From assembly GCA_903926565.1 (NCBI GenBank), contig CAIYJU010000200.1, positions 1 to 37,158 on the forward strand: DNA of 37,158 nt, read 5' to 3'. The notes beneath the pieces are model-generated. The model saw only the letters and a list, made by a program, of their open reading frames with translations. It was not told the DNA's origin and did not search any database. This document shows, one piece after another, positions 24,588-32,950 of the stretch. Origin of the DNA: an uncultured Bacteroidales bacterium (lineage in GTDB: Bacteria > Bacteroidota > Bacteroidia > Bacteroidales > FEN-979). A program made the translations under genes and the position numbers. How positions within the stretch are numbered: position 1 is the stretch's first letter; each line of letters starts with the position of its first letter.

Positions 24588-25457
24588 TTATCTGCTCCCC
24601 AAAGGCATTAAAAATCCCAGTGCAATACCGAAATTCCGGTTGGAATTCTTCACATAACCACTGGTGTTTTTGGTGGATGAAGAGACATTGTGGATGTCTG
24701 AAAGACCAAGATCGTACCGCAGGTCCAGTATGATTTCGCCTATACCGATCTTATATCCGAATCCGGCTCCGAAAGCAAAACCAAAATCAATATTCTGATA
24801 TCCCCCTTCTCCATAATATATGGGCTGGTTTATTCCGGCATCAGGGATATCTCCCTCCAATCCATTCAGGCCGACTCCAAGATATGGCCCCACATTTCCA
24901 AAAACTACAAACTTACCCAGGGGATACGTAACTTTTGCCATTAACGGAATTTCAAGATAATTTATTCTCAGGAAATGTTTGGTGGTGTTGCCATTCTGTG
25001 TTGCCTCTACTTTGTATCCTTTTTGTGTAAACAAAAGCTCCATCTGAACAGCAAGTAGCTTGTTAAAGCCATATTTTCCAATCAGACCACCCTGAAAACC
25101 AAGCTTGGACTCCTTCGATACAGGGTCATCGACGACTAAATTGGAGATGGTGGAGATGTCCATTCCGGCTTTGACCCCGAGGGAGAATCCTTTACCTGGC
25201 GCATCCTCCTTTTTTTTATAGAGTGTCCCCTCAACTTTGGATATTTTCTCAATCTCCGTTATTTTAAATGTTAAAACTTTGTTGTCGCTGGTTTGGATTT
25301 TTAATGATTGATTGGCGACCTGGTCAATGATGACCCCATGGATGATCTTTCCGTTTTTCAGGTAAACAGCATCCTCGTTTTTATTTTGCCCATGAGAAAT
25401 AGAGGGAAGAACCGTGAAAGCCAGCAGGAATGGTAAGAGGATGAATAGTTTTTTCAT
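24588..25457 (-). CDS. PorT-like outer-membrane beta-barrel protein, paralogue 1
   Basis: A 289-residue protein with a signal peptide (cleavage near SHG-Q, about residue 23). An N-terminal periplasmic domain (about 25-85, YLKNGKIIHGVIIDQVANQS) precedes a PorT/OMP_b-brl_2-type barrel (about 90-289) with alternating aromatic/hydrophobic strands and a terminal IALGFLMPLGSR. It is very similar, by eye roughly two-thirds to three-quarters identical, to the protein at 26215-27081. It is the last gene of a five-gene minus-strand run. Role unknown; such barrels serve as structural or transport components. Confidence 0.85.
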   Translation of the reverse strand: MKKLFILLPFLLAFTVLPSISHGQNKNEDAVYLKNGKIIHGVIIDQVANQSLKIQTSDNKVLTFKITEIEKISKVEGTLYKKKEDAPGKGFSLGVKAGMDISTISNLVVDDPVSKESKLGFQGGLIGKYGFNKLLAVQMELLFTQKGYKVEATQNGNTTKHFLRINYLEIPLMAKVTYPLGKFVVFGNVGPYLGVGLNGLEGDIPDAGINQPIYYGEGGYQNIDFGFAFGAGFGYKIGIGEIILDLRYDLGLSDIHNVSSSTKNTSGYVKNSNRNFGIALGFLMPLGSR

Positions 25458-25501
25458 AGCAACGCTTATTTAAACAACATGCTCAATCGTAAATTTGGTA
25501 A

Positions 25502-26191
25502 TCAGTTTTTAATGCACCGGACAGAAAAAAGGGCACGTTTATTATAGCCTAATTTCCCAACCCTAATCGTATTGTTGGACATAAATCTATACCAGGCCAA
25601 CGTAGGATAAGAGTACCCTTCAGAACTCCACCAAAAACCACGTTCGCCAAGATCATTAAAATTGTTGACATCGTAATACCCACCCGGTAGGGCAGCAAAT
25701 CCGGTTTCATTGGTGGCCCCGGTATTGTTGCCCGTCCAATTTCCACCATTGTACTTAAGTTTTCCGCCAGCTACACTGTCGCCTCCCAGGTAATCTGTCA
25801 ACTGCGTCCACTCCTCATCCGAAGGGATATGCCAGCCAGCCGGGCAGATGTTGCGGGGGTCAGTAGCTGCGAACCAATTATACAGAGCTCCATATACAGG
25901 ATTGTTTGTAGCGGAATCCTCATTATAATAACTCCGACGACCACCAAGAGCTGATGCCCCATTGGCTATGTCGGTGGGGATGGCATCGCCATTGCGGTAG
26001 TGTGTAACTCTTAGATTTTCAGCCATCCATACCTGGTTGCCTATTTTTACCGTGTGGTAATAGTTGCCATCAATGTCAACCACAATCACAGGGGCGCTGG
26101 CAGAATCTGTTTTCTTGCAACCGGGAACAATCATTGTAAGAAGTCCCATGGTCATCCAGGCATAAATCAAACTTTTTGTTGGCTTTTTCAT
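25502..26191 (-). CDS. FISUMP (Fib_succ_major) domain lipoprotein, copy 1
   Basis: A 229-residue predicted lipoprotein (lipobox ends at Cys25, VPGC). The mature part is a single Fibrobacter major paralogous domain: VVDIDGNYYHTVKIGNQVWM, AENLRVTHYRNG, CPAGWHIPSDEEWTQLTDYL, ETGFAALPGGYY and a terminal LFSVRCIKN. These surface lipoproteins are common in Bacteroidota and Fibrobacteres and of unknown function. It lies 44 bases before the OMP at 24588-25457 and 23 bases after the OMP at 26215-27081, so it is co-transcribed with them. Confidence 0.88.
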   Translation of the reverse strand: MKKPTKSLIYAWMTMGLLTMIVPGCKKTDSASAPVIVVDIDGNYYHTVKIGNQVWMAENLRVTHYRNGDAIPTDIANGASALGGRRSYYNEDSATNNPVYGALYNWFAATDPRNICPAGWHIPSDEEWTQLTDYLGGDSVAGGKLKYNGGNWTGNNTGATNETGFAALPGGYYDVNNFNDLGERGFWWSSEGYSYPTLAWYRFMSNNTIRVGKLGYNKRALFSVRCIKN

Positions 26192-26214
26192 TTTGGTTCC
26201 TTTTGATTTGTCTG

Positions 26215-27081
26215 CTATTTGCCCAATGGAATTAAAACCCCAAGTGCAATCCCGAAGCTCCGGTTTGAATTCTTCAGGTATCTCTCGCCATCCGTGATCA
26301 GGGAGGAACGGTTGTTGATATCTGAAAGCCCAAGCCTGTAACGCAGATCCAGGAAAAGTTCACACTTCCCGGTTCTGTAGCCAAGCCCGGCTCCGAAAAC
26401 CAAGCCAAAATCGATTCTGTTAAAGCCTCCCTGGTCAAAATTAATGTTCCCATGTTGCCCGGCATCGGGGTCATCTGCTTCATATCCATTTAAACAGATC
26501 CCGAGATAAGGTCCTAAATTGCCATTGATTACAAGGTGCCCCATTGGCCATGATACTTTAGCCATTATTGGAATTTCCAGATAATTCAGTCTGAGGAAAT
26601 GTTTCGTGAGGGCGCCGTCAGGGGTAGCTTCAACCTGATAACCTTTTTGTGCAAACAACAGCTCCAACTGAACAGCAAGGAGTTTGCTGAAACCATACTT
26701 TCCGATTAAACCGCCTTGAAAGCCTAACTTCGAATCCTTCGTTACCGGGTCATTGACGACTAAATTTGATATAGTGGAAATATCCATTCCGGCGATCACC
26801 CCGATTGCGATTCCTTTGTTAAGGTCTTTCTCCTTTTTCTTATAGAGGATCCCTTCAGGCTTCGATATTTTTTCAATCTCATTGATTTTGAATGTCAGGA
26901 TTTTGTTGTCACTGGTTTTGATTTTCAATGATTGATTGGCGACCTGATCGATGATGACCCCGCGAACAACCTTCCCGTTCTTCAGGTAAACCACATCTTC
27001 ATTGGTTGTTTGCCCTGTGGAAAGAAAGGGAATTAACGTGATTGCCAGCAGGATTGTCACTGTACACAATAGTTTTTTCAT
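26215..27081 (-). CDS. PorT-like outer-membrane beta-barrel protein, paralogue 2
   Basis: A 288-residue protein with a signal peptide (cleavage near STG-Q, about residue 23). It has the same two-part layout as the protein at 24588-25457: an N-terminal YLKNGKVVRGVIIDQVANQS domain and a beta-barrel ending in IALGVLIPLGK. The two differ mostly in the extracellular-loop-like parts (for example around residues 205-225), as expected for duplicated surface proteins. It follows the OmpA-family gene by 34 bases and is followed after 23 bases by the FISUMP gene. Confidence 0.85.
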   Translation of the reverse strand: MKKLLCTVTILLAITLIPFLSTGQTTNEDVVYLKNGKVVRGVIIDQVANQSLKIKTSDNKILTFKINEIEKISKPEGILYKKKEKDLNKGIAIGVIAGMDISTISNLVVNDPVTKDSKLGFQGGLIGKYGFSKLLAVQLELLFAQKGYQVEATPDGALTKHFLRLNYLEIPIMAKVSWPMGHLVINGNLGPYLGICLNGYEADDPDAGQHGNINFDQGGFNRIDFGLVFGAGLGYRTGKCELFLDLRYRLGLSDINNRSSLITDGERYLKNSNRSFGIALGVLIPLGK

Positions 27082-27115
27082 CGAAACAAATTTTAATGTT
27101 GAATTCCCGTTGCAA

Positions 27116-28996
27116 TTACATCCTGATGATCTTCACTTCTGTTCTCCTGTTTTTCTGATGGCAGGGGCAATCACCTTTTGAATCCGTCGGACACCCCTGT
27201 ATTTTCGTGCAGTCCTCCAATATTCTGGTTTTTCCGTAGCCCACTGCAGTGATCCTTTCCTTACTTATTCCTTTTCCCAGGATATAATCCACAGCGCTTT
27301 CGGCTCTGCATTGAGAAAGTTTATTGTTGTAAGCATCTGTACCTCTCTGGTCAGTATGTGATGAGAGTTCGACCTCCATTTTCTGATACTTGTTCATTAA
27401 CCCAACCAACCGGTCAAGCTCAACCGAAGCATCCTGGCGGATGGTGCATTTGTCGAAGTCATAGTAAATCGGCAGGACAAATATCTGGTCGGTTTTTAAC
27501 TCCTCCACACACAGAACCAGCCTGACATAAAGTGTTTTACTCCGGTCAAGTCCTTTGGTGGTAATTTCCTGAATTCCCGAGAAATAGCCATCCTTGTTTC
27601 CACTGATGGAATAATCGCTATTGGGCTCGAGGTTGAAACTGAACTTGCCCTGGTCATCTGAAACAACAGTTAAAACTTTACCGCTGGTTGTATTGGTCAG
27701 TTCAATGGTTACCTTCCCGATTGGTTTGTCACTGTTCTTGCATTGAACTGTAACTCCTGCAAGGATGAATCTCAAGTCGTTCAGTAAGAGCTCTTTGTAG
27801 ATCACTTGTCCTTTCTTGTTGAATTCAATATTCTCAATCCGGGCGCGGCTGGTAATTAATTCGCCTTTGACCCCGGAAACCAGATAATCTCCCTTTTCAA
27901 CATCTTCAAAGTTTACTTTTCCATTGCTTTCAGTCTTCAGGGTTCTGAGCACAGTGCCTTTATTGTCTCTCAGGCTCACCTCAACATCGGCTACAGGAAT
28001 AGACGTCAGGGAATCCTTTACAAGTACAACGATGTCTTTGCGTTTTACCCCGGGTTCCTTAATTCCCTTTGCTATTTTGAATACAACTCCGACAGAGGCA
28101 GAGAAATGATTAATATTCATTTTACCTGGTTGGTAAGTATCGAGTGGAATGCTGTTGGAAAAATAGAGATAGTCGTTAAATTTCCCAGTAGTATTTGTAA
28201 AGTATTGTGGATCTTTATATTGAAGAATATAATCAGGGTCGTCGTTGATTTTGTTTGCCTGGACAAAGGAGTGTACAAAATCAACCCCAACAGTCACTCC
28301 AACGAACCCGTTAAACCAGTAATTTGCATACAAACCAGCTTTCGCACCGATAACATTCATTGCTTTTGAATAGTCATAAACCAGGATGGTATTTCTTGCC
28401 GCATCAAACTGTTGTGGAAGGTTTTGTACTGATACCGTCAGAGAACCCATTTGCAAATGGCTTAAGCCACCACGTATGTTGAAGTCAACATCCCATTTTT
28501 TACTGGTGAATATTTTGAAGCTGGGCCCGATTCCGACAAAAATAAAGGATTGGTTTTTACGGTTACTTTCTGCCAGAGAGATGCCAGGATTTTCGTCCAG
28601 AAAAGTTGAAATAAATTGGGGTGTGATAAATTTAAGCTTGTTTCCGAAATAGTCAAAATCGACACCAAACCCAAAATTCGGGTGAAAATAGAAATCCATG
28701 TTGGCCCCGCCGTAAGGGCCCCATTTTGTTTCCAGAAAATCATTTTTCGAATCGCTTACAGTTTTTAATTTCCCGGTACTGTCAAATATTCCATTTATTG
28801 TTACCGGGTTGAAATTCATTGGTAATGCAACAAAGGTTTGACCGATACCTCCTTTCAGGCGTGCCTGGAATTTAAAGTAGCTCTTTGTTAATCCCTTATC
28901 TGATTCGGTTATTTGTGCTGATGCAGCATTAAAGATTATTACAAGCGATATTGACAGAAGGAAAGCCATTTTTTTCATACGATATTGTTGTTGCAT
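27116..28996 (-). CDS. OmpA-family protein with N-terminal barrel and two carboxypeptidase-regulatory-like domains
   Basis: A 626-residue protein. A signal peptide (probable cleavage near ASA-Q, about residue 27) is followed by an outer-membrane barrel (about 30-310). Two beta-sandwich repeats of the CarboxypepD_reg type come next (about 320-400 and 410-490, each with a G-x-V-x-F/F-x-F core). A C-terminal OmpA peptidoglycan-binding domain (about 505-626) has LPIYYDFDKCTIRQDASVEL, ELSSHTDQRGTDAYNNKLSQ and NRRTEVKI. It would tie the outer membrane to peptidoglycan. It sits in the surface-protein operon, 81 bases after the FISUMP gene at 29078-29782. Confidence 0.88.
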   Translation of the reverse strand: MQQQYRMKKMAFLLSISLVIIFNAASAQITESDKGLTKSYFKFQARLKGGIGQTFVALPMNFNPVTINGIFDSTGKLKTVSDSKNDFLETKWGPYGGANMDFYFHPNFGFGVDFDYFGNKLKFITPQFISTFLDENPGISLAESNRKNQSFIFVGIGPSFKIFTSKKWDVDFNIRGGLSHLQMGSLTVSVQNLPQQFDAARNTILVYDYSKAMNVIGAKAGLYANYWFNGFVGVTVGVDFVHSFVQANKINDDPDYILQYKDPQYFTNTTGKFNDYLYFSNSIPLDTYQPGKMNINHFSASVGVVFKIAKGIKEPGVKRKDIVVLVKDSLTSIPVADVEVSLRDNKGTVLRTLKTESNGKVNFEDVEKGDYLVSGVKGELITSRARIENIEFNKKGQVIYKELLLNDLRFILAGVTVQCKNSDKPIGKVTIELTNTTSGKVLTVVSDDQGKFSFNLEPNSDYSISGNKDGYFSGIQEITTKGLDRSKTLYVRLVLCVEELKTDQIFVLPIYYDFDKCTIRQDASVELDRLVGLMNKYQKMEVELSSHTDQRGTDAYNNKLSQCRAESAVDYILGKGISKERITAVGYGKTRILEDCTKIQGCPTDSKGDCPCHQKNRRTEVKIIRM

Positions 28997-29077
28997 TAAG
29001 GGTGAAAACTTTCAGACAAATTGTAAATCGGAGGTTGTTAAATGGGCTTGCTGATCCTTATTTAGCATACAGGCTGA

Positions 29078-29782
29078 TTAATCCTTAATGCAACGCACAC
29101 TAAATCCTGCCTTTTTAGACCAATTGTTGCCCAGCGCTTTTGGGGTTTTCGAGGAGATATACCAATACCATGCGTGATCATCAGAATACCAGGTAGAGGA
29201 CCAGAAATTGCAGTATGTTCCCATAGCATAACTCTTGCCATCTGATTCAATATATCCACCGGGAAGAGATTTTAAACCACTTTCATTGGTAGCATCCTGG
29301 TTTGGGGCAACCCATGCGCCGTTATCAGATTCAATTGTGCCGGTATCTTTTATCTTCCCGCCAGCAACATTTTCTCCTCCAAGATAGTCAATCAAAATCT
29401 GCCATTCCTGATCAGAGGGTATATGCCAGCCTTTCGGTGCCAGTTTTCCTGAAGCTACAGCACAATAGTTATATAAAACACCGTATACGTCTTTATTTTT
29501 AATATCAAAATTATAGAAACCATACTGTGGCACAACGATTGAACCCCACTCAGCTTTCGATGGCCATGTCAATTCCGTGCCATCATTGAATCTGGTAACT
29601 CTAAGGTTTTCAACCATCCACACCTGGGTGCCAATCGTCACAGTGTGGTACCAGTTGTTATTGATGTCGACGATCATGGTTGGTGGACTGCTGCTGTCAG
29701 TTTTCCTGCAACTGTTTATGATCGGGAACAACACAACCAGCAAAACCCAGGGGTAAACCAGCTTATCTATTCTTTGCTTCAT
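29078..29782 (-). CDS. FISUMP (Fib_succ_major) domain lipoprotein, copy 2
   Basis: A 234-residue predicted lipoprotein (lipobox ends at Cys25, INSC), similar in layout to the protein at 25502-26191. It has VDINNNWYHTVTIGTQVWMV, ENLRVTRFNDG, KGWHIPSDQEWQILIDYLGG, ESGLKSLPGGYI and a terminal FSVRCIKD. It is first in the five-gene minus-strand run. The repeated presence of FISUMP and OMP genes in one run points to segmental duplication. Confidence 0.88.
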   Translation of the reverse strand: MKQRIDKLVYPWVLLVVLFPIINSCRKTDSSSPPTMIVDINNNWYHTVTIGTQVWMVENLRVTRFNDGTELTWPSKAEWGSIVVPQYGFYNFDIKNKDVYGVLYNYCAVASGKLAPKGWHIPSDQEWQILIDYLGGENVAGGKIKDTGTIESDNGAWVAPNQDATNESGLKSLPGGYIESDGKSYAMGTYCNFWSSTWYSDDHAWYWYISSKTPKALGNNWSKKAGFSVRCIKD

Positions 29783-29834
29783 TTTTATTAGGTTTTACAG
29801 GTTATTAATGCGTATGATGCTATTTGCGAAAAAC

Positions 29835-29842
29835 CAAAAATA
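29835..29842 (-). promoter_or_regulatory. Possible -7 box for the surface-protein operon
   Basis: TATTTTTG on the minus strand matches TAnnTTTG, 52 bases before the ATG at 29782. No TTTG was found at the -33 position, so support is limited. Confidence 0.4.
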
Positions 29843-30080
29843 CCTTAATATATATTCTGTTAAAGCCATTTTATCGCTCTATTTATCCTCTTAAAAGTGG
29901 AAATATATCGTCGTCAACGTTGATATTTGTTCGTTTGTGCATATTATTTGTACCCTTTATTTGATTGTTTATATTCATTTCAGTTACTTGAAAGCGGTGT
30001 TCAATGTCAGCATCAAGGTAATCGTTATTTGAAAAACAAAAGAAAACTCTGAGGTATGGCAAGTCAAGCGGGACTTAGCA

Positions 30081-30131
30081 ATCGGTAGGTTTTATTTGAT
30101 AAACGGTAGTGTTTTGACCACAGTTGGGGAT
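30081..30131. repeat. Copy B of the 51-bp dispersed repeat
   Basis: It matches copy A (24457-24507) at about 41 of 51 positions, same orientation, and ends 10 bases from the 3' end of the kinase remnant. A third, more diverged relative seems present at 30528-30561 on the other side of that remnant. Confidence 0.6.
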
Positions 30132-30141
30132 CGGCAAAGAA

Positions 30142-30464
30142 TCAATACGGAATAACCAACTCCACCCGGGTGCAGGTTGGATCGCCCTTGTCAATTTTCA
30201 AGTCAATAATGTACACCTGCGCTTTGGCGGAGTTTAACTTGCTCAGCATTTCAATACGCTGGGAGGTGACTTTCAATCCATGAGATTTATGGGTAGCCGA
30301 TTTGCTTTTTAATCCGGCCGCCTTTTCCCGGCCGATGCCATCATCCGTTATTGAAATTTTCAAGGAGGATTCATCTTCCATTTAATTTCAATGACAATGA
30401 TTCCTTCCGTTTCTTTCTGCATCAGTCCATGCCAGATTGCATTTTTAACGAAATGCTGGATTCA
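30142..30464 (-). pseudogene. Remnant of a LytS-type sensor histidine kinase (frameshifted)
   Basis: Only the C-terminal ATPase part remains. On the minus strand, 30461 down to about 30380 encodes IQHFVKNAIWHGLMQK, which matches the N-box of LytS/YehU-type kinases (Q-F-V-E-N-A-I-W-H-G). The reading then shifts by one base near 30380. The last 79 codons (30381-30142) continue with ISITDDGIGREKA (G1 box) and SHGLKVTSQRIEML (G2 region) to a normal C-terminus. Upstream of the N-box an in-frame TGA (30462-30464) precedes unrelated AT-rich DNA, so the sensor and dimerisation parts are gone. It cannot make a working kinase. No LytTR response regulator is nearby. Confidence 0.82.
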
Positions 30465-30527
30465 CATTGAGTAAATATAATTGAATGACTGTCGACAGGG
30501 CAGAGAATATTAAACTGTAATTAACAG

Positions 30528-30561
30528 TCAGTAGGGTTTATTTTGTAACTAATAGCTTTTG
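30528..30561. repeat. Possible copy C of the dispersed repeat (diverged)
   Basis: GTAGGGTTTATTTTG and the following AATAGCTTTTG resemble the first 34 bases of copy B, allowing one or two gaps. It flanks the kinase remnant on the other side. By itself this match could be chance in AT-rich DNA. Confidence 0.35.
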
Positions 30562-30650
30562 CGGATTATTGAAGTTCACGGTTTCCTGTCAGAAAAACTA
30601 ATGAATATCGGGGGCTGATTAATGTCGTCACAATTTTTTTGTTAATTTTA

Positions 30651-30691
30651 TAACACAAACGTAAATCGTGTTAATTATATATGTACTTTTG
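30651..30691 (+). promoter_or_regulatory. Candidate promoter with operator-like dyad upstream of the SQR-like gene
   Basis: TACTTTTG (30684-30691) matches the Bacteroidota -7 box TAnnTTTG and ends 39 bases before the ATG at 30731. Just upstream, TAACAC (30651-30656) and GTGTTA (30668-30673) form a perfect 6-bp dyad with an 11-bp spacer, overlapping where a -33 element would be. No TTTG is seen there, so an activator or repressor may bind the dyad. The binding factor is unknown. Confidence 0.4.
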
Positions 30692-30730
30692 TGTATACAT
30701 TATCGTACTTTTTAAGCTAAATCACCGAAT

Positions 30731-31960
30731 ATGAAACGACTCTTAATTCTTGGTGCAGGAACGGGTGGCACCATCATGGCCAACAAGATGCGTAAAATTT
30801 TGGCCCGCGATGAGTGGGCAATCACCATCGTTGACCAGCACAAAACACACTACTATCAGCCCGGGTTTTTATTCATCCCGTTTGGCATGTATAACAGGCA
30901 GGATGTTGTGAAACCAAAAACAACCTTCATCCCGCTTGGGGTAGAGGTGATCTTCCAGGAGATCGAACGCATTGATGGAGCCGGCAATTCTGTATTACTT
31001 AAAGACGGGATTGCCTTGAAATACGATTTTCTCATCATTGCCACAGGCACAAGGGTCGTTCCTGATGAAACTCCCGGTCTCAAAGGACCGTTATGGCATA
31101 AAAACATCTTCGATTTTTATACCATCGAAGGCGCCCTGGCCCTTGCCGAATTTTTTAAAACATGGCAGGGAGGAGAACTGGTGCTGAACATCGCCGATGT
31201 TCCCATCAAATGCCCGGTGGCACCGCTTGAATTCGTGATGTTTGCCGATGCGTTCTTTGTAGAGCGCGGAGTTCGTAACAAAGTCAACATCTCTTATTCT
31301 ACCCCGATGTCCGGGGCATTCACAAAACCCAGGGCGTCTAAGGTTCTCGGGGCATTGCTCGAAGAAAAGAACATCAACATCATCCCTGATTTTTACCTTG
31401 AGAAGGTTGACAATGAGAAGAAGATGCTGGTTTCTTATGACGAAAGGGAGATCCCCTTTGATTGTCTGATTACAATCCCGGTTCATAAAGGCGATGCCAT
31501 GATCGGGCGAAGCGGCCTGGGCGATGAGATGGACTTTGCAAAAGCGCACAAGCACACCCTCCAGTCTGATTTTTTCCCCAATATATTCGTCATTGGCGAT
31601 GCCGGGAATTTCCCGACTTCAAAAGCGGGATCGGTTGTCCATTTCCAGGCAGATGTGCTCACCGAGAACCTGATGTGTGCGATCGAAAACCGGCCGTTTA
31701 CCGAATCGTTCGACGGTCATTCAAATTGCTACATCGAAACAGGTTTCGGCAAGGGCGCCCTGATCGACTTCAATTATGATACCGAACCACTTCCCGGCTC
31801 ATTCCCGTTTCCGGGAATCGGACCTTTCGGATTGCTGAAGGAGACCCGGATGAACCATTACGGAAAGCTGATGTTCCGCTGGATATACTGGCATGTACTG
31901 TTAAAAGGCAAAGAGATGCCGATCGATTCGAAAATGACAATGGCAGGTAAAAAAATGTAA
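30731..31960 (+). CDS. Sulfide:quinone oxidoreductase-like flavoprotein
   Basis: A 409-residue two-dinucleotide-binding flavoprotein. FAD binding is shown by LILGAGTGGT (6-14) and by NIFVIGDAG (284-292). IIATGTRVVPDETPG (102-116) is the usual first NAD/FAD signature. Cys161 in IKCPVAPLEF matches the SQR C-x-x-A-P-x-E region, and Cys333 in NCYIETGFGKG is the likely partner; others are Cys245 and Cys316. The C-terminal WIYWHVLLKG (384-393) resembles the amphipathic membrane-contact helix of SQR. It would oxidise sulfide or polysulfide and pass electrons to quinone. It opens a sulfur-gene cluster with DUF1641, TusE-like and DsrE-like genes. It may instead act on another sulfur donor. Confidence 0.8.
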   Translation: MKRLLILGAGTGGTIMANKMRKILARDEWAITIVDQHKTHYYQPGFLFIPFGMYNRQDVVKPKTTFIPLGVEVIFQEIERIDGAGNSVLLKDGIALKYDFLIIATGTRVVPDETPGLKGPLWHKNIFDFYTIEGALALAEFFKTWQGGELVLNIADVPIKCPVAPLEFVMFADAFFVERGVRNKVNISYSTPMSGAFTKPRASKVLGALLEEKNINIIPDFYLEKVDNEKKMLVSYDEREIPFDCLITIPVHKGDAMIGRSGLGDEMDFAKAHKHTLQSDFFPNIFVIGDAGNFPTSKAGSVVHFQADVLTENLMCAIENRPFTESFDGHSNCYIETGFGKGALIDFNYDTEPLPGSFPFPGIGPFGLLKETRMNHYGKLMFRWIYWHVLLKGKEMPIDSKMTMAGKKM

Positions 31961-31971
31961 TCCGCAGCGCT

Positions 31972-32550
31972 ATGTCAGAAAACAATATACAGGAACAAAT
32001 TGCTGCACTCAACCGGAAAATGGACCTTGTTCTGGAAAGTATCGAGCAGCAGAAACGAAACAGGGAAGAGTTCGACGATCTTGTTTCAGATTTAAGCATC
32101 GTCGCAAAAGACGCTTTCCACCATACCGTGGTGATGCTCGATAAATCGCAGGTCGATTTCGACCACAGCGGAATCCCGAGGCTTCTGATCAAACTTCTTC
32201 AGAATGTTGATACATTCAATGAGATGCTTGAGATGCTTGAAAGTGCGAAGGACTTCATGAAAGATGTCGCGCCGATCCTCCACCAGGTAGGGCTTGACGC
32301 CGTAAATAAAATGAACGAGTTCGACCAGAAAGGCTATTTTGACATTGTCAGAAACCTCACGCATCCGGATGTGATCGCTGCGCTGGCCCGCACATCCAAA
32401 GCGCTCTCCGAAGTGAAAATGGACGACAAACTGGATAACAGGTCATTGCTCGGCCTGCTGAAACAGCTCAACTCGCCGGATGTCAGGAGGTCGCTCTCAT
32501 ACACATTAAGACTTGTGGAGGCGATGGCACCGAAAAAAAATGAAAAGTAA
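31972..32550 (+). CDS. DUF1641 protein
   Basis: A 192-residue protein without signal peptide or membrane segments, mostly helical. The N-terminus is a coiled coil (QEQIAALNRKMDLVLESIEQ), followed by LLIKLLQNVDTFNEMLEML, AVNKMNEFDQKGYFDIVRNL and LLGLLKQLNSPDVRRSLSYT. This pattern fits DUF1641, a family found next to SQR-like flavoproteins and formate dehydrogenase genes. It starts 12 bases after the flavoprotein, which supports a shared operon. It may anchor or regulate the flavoprotein; the function of the family is not established. Confidence 0.8.
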   Translation: MSENNIQEQIAALNRKMDLVLESIEQQKRNREEFDDLVSDLSIVAKDAFHHTVVMLDKSQVDFDHSGIPRLLIKLLQNVDTFNEMLEMLESAKDFMKDVAPILHQVGLDAVNKMNEFDQKGYFDIVRNLTHPDVIAALARTSKALSEVKMDDKLDNRSLLGLLKQLNSPDVRRSLSYTLRLVEAMAPKKNEK

Positions 32551-32636
32551 CGTTAAGGTGGGAATAGCTTGACAAGAAACAAGCTTCATCAGCAATAAAT
32601 CTTCAATCGTAAATCTTTTAATCTAAAATCATTTTT

Positions 32637-32948
32637 ATGGCACAAAAAGTTATTGCAGGCGTGACCGTCGACGTGAACGAAGAGGGTTATTTCACAAATC
32701 CGGCACAATGGACTAAAGATCTGGCGTTGGCTATTGCCACTGAAGAAGGAATCGCACTGACAGACAAGCACTTTGCAGTTCTTGAATTCCTCAGGGAACG
32801 GTTTTCGAAGGGCGAAGCTCTTACGATCCGTTCAGTCGGTAATTCCGGGATCATAGATATCAAAGGCTTTTACGGACTTTTTCCCGGAGCACCGATGAAG
32901 AAGGCCGCAAAAGTTGCAGGAATACCCAAACCGGCCTCCTGTGTGTAA
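32637..32948 (+). CDS. TusE/DsrC-family sulfur-carrier protein (single-cysteine form)
   Basis: A 103-residue protein with the TusE/DsrC fold signatures: GYFTNPAQWTKDLALAIATE, FLRERFSKGEALTIRSV and a C-terminal flexible arm ending GIPKPASCV. The conserved penultimate Cys (Cys102) is present. The second Cys of true DsrC, 11 residues earlier, is replaced by Ala91. So it resembles TusE or RspA rather than a sulfite-reductase DsrC that forms an intramolecular trisulfide. It would accept persulfide from a DsrE-like donor on Cys102. It lies 86 bases after DUF1641 and before the DsrE-like gene; no dsrAB is in the window. Confidence 0.88.
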   Translation: MAQKVIAGVTVDVNEEGYFTNPAQWTKDLALAIATEEGIALTDKHFAVLEFLRERFSKGEALTIRSVGNSGIIDIKGFYGLFPGAPMKKAAKVAGIPKPASCV

Positions 32949-32950
32949 TA

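Larger units (their letters stand above)
29783..30141. other. 359-bp gene-free region upstream of the surface-protein operon
   Basis: No gene is apparent. The part next to the FISUMP gene holds a candidate -7 box (TATTTTTG on the minus strand, 29835-29842). The part next to the kinase remnant holds dispersed-repeat copy B (30081-30131). The rest is AT-rich with stop codons in every frame. Confidence 0.6.

Noticed and set aside
24451..24657. 68-codon plus-strand frame with hydrophobic translation
   Set aside because: It overlaps the 3' end of the OMP gene and dispersed-repeat copy A; the composition is that of antisense or non-coding DNA.
32565..32585. AGCTTG/CAAGCT hairpin after the DUF1641 gene as a terminator
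   Set aside because: Stem of only 6 bp and no T-run; it would cut the sulfur operon in two without other support.
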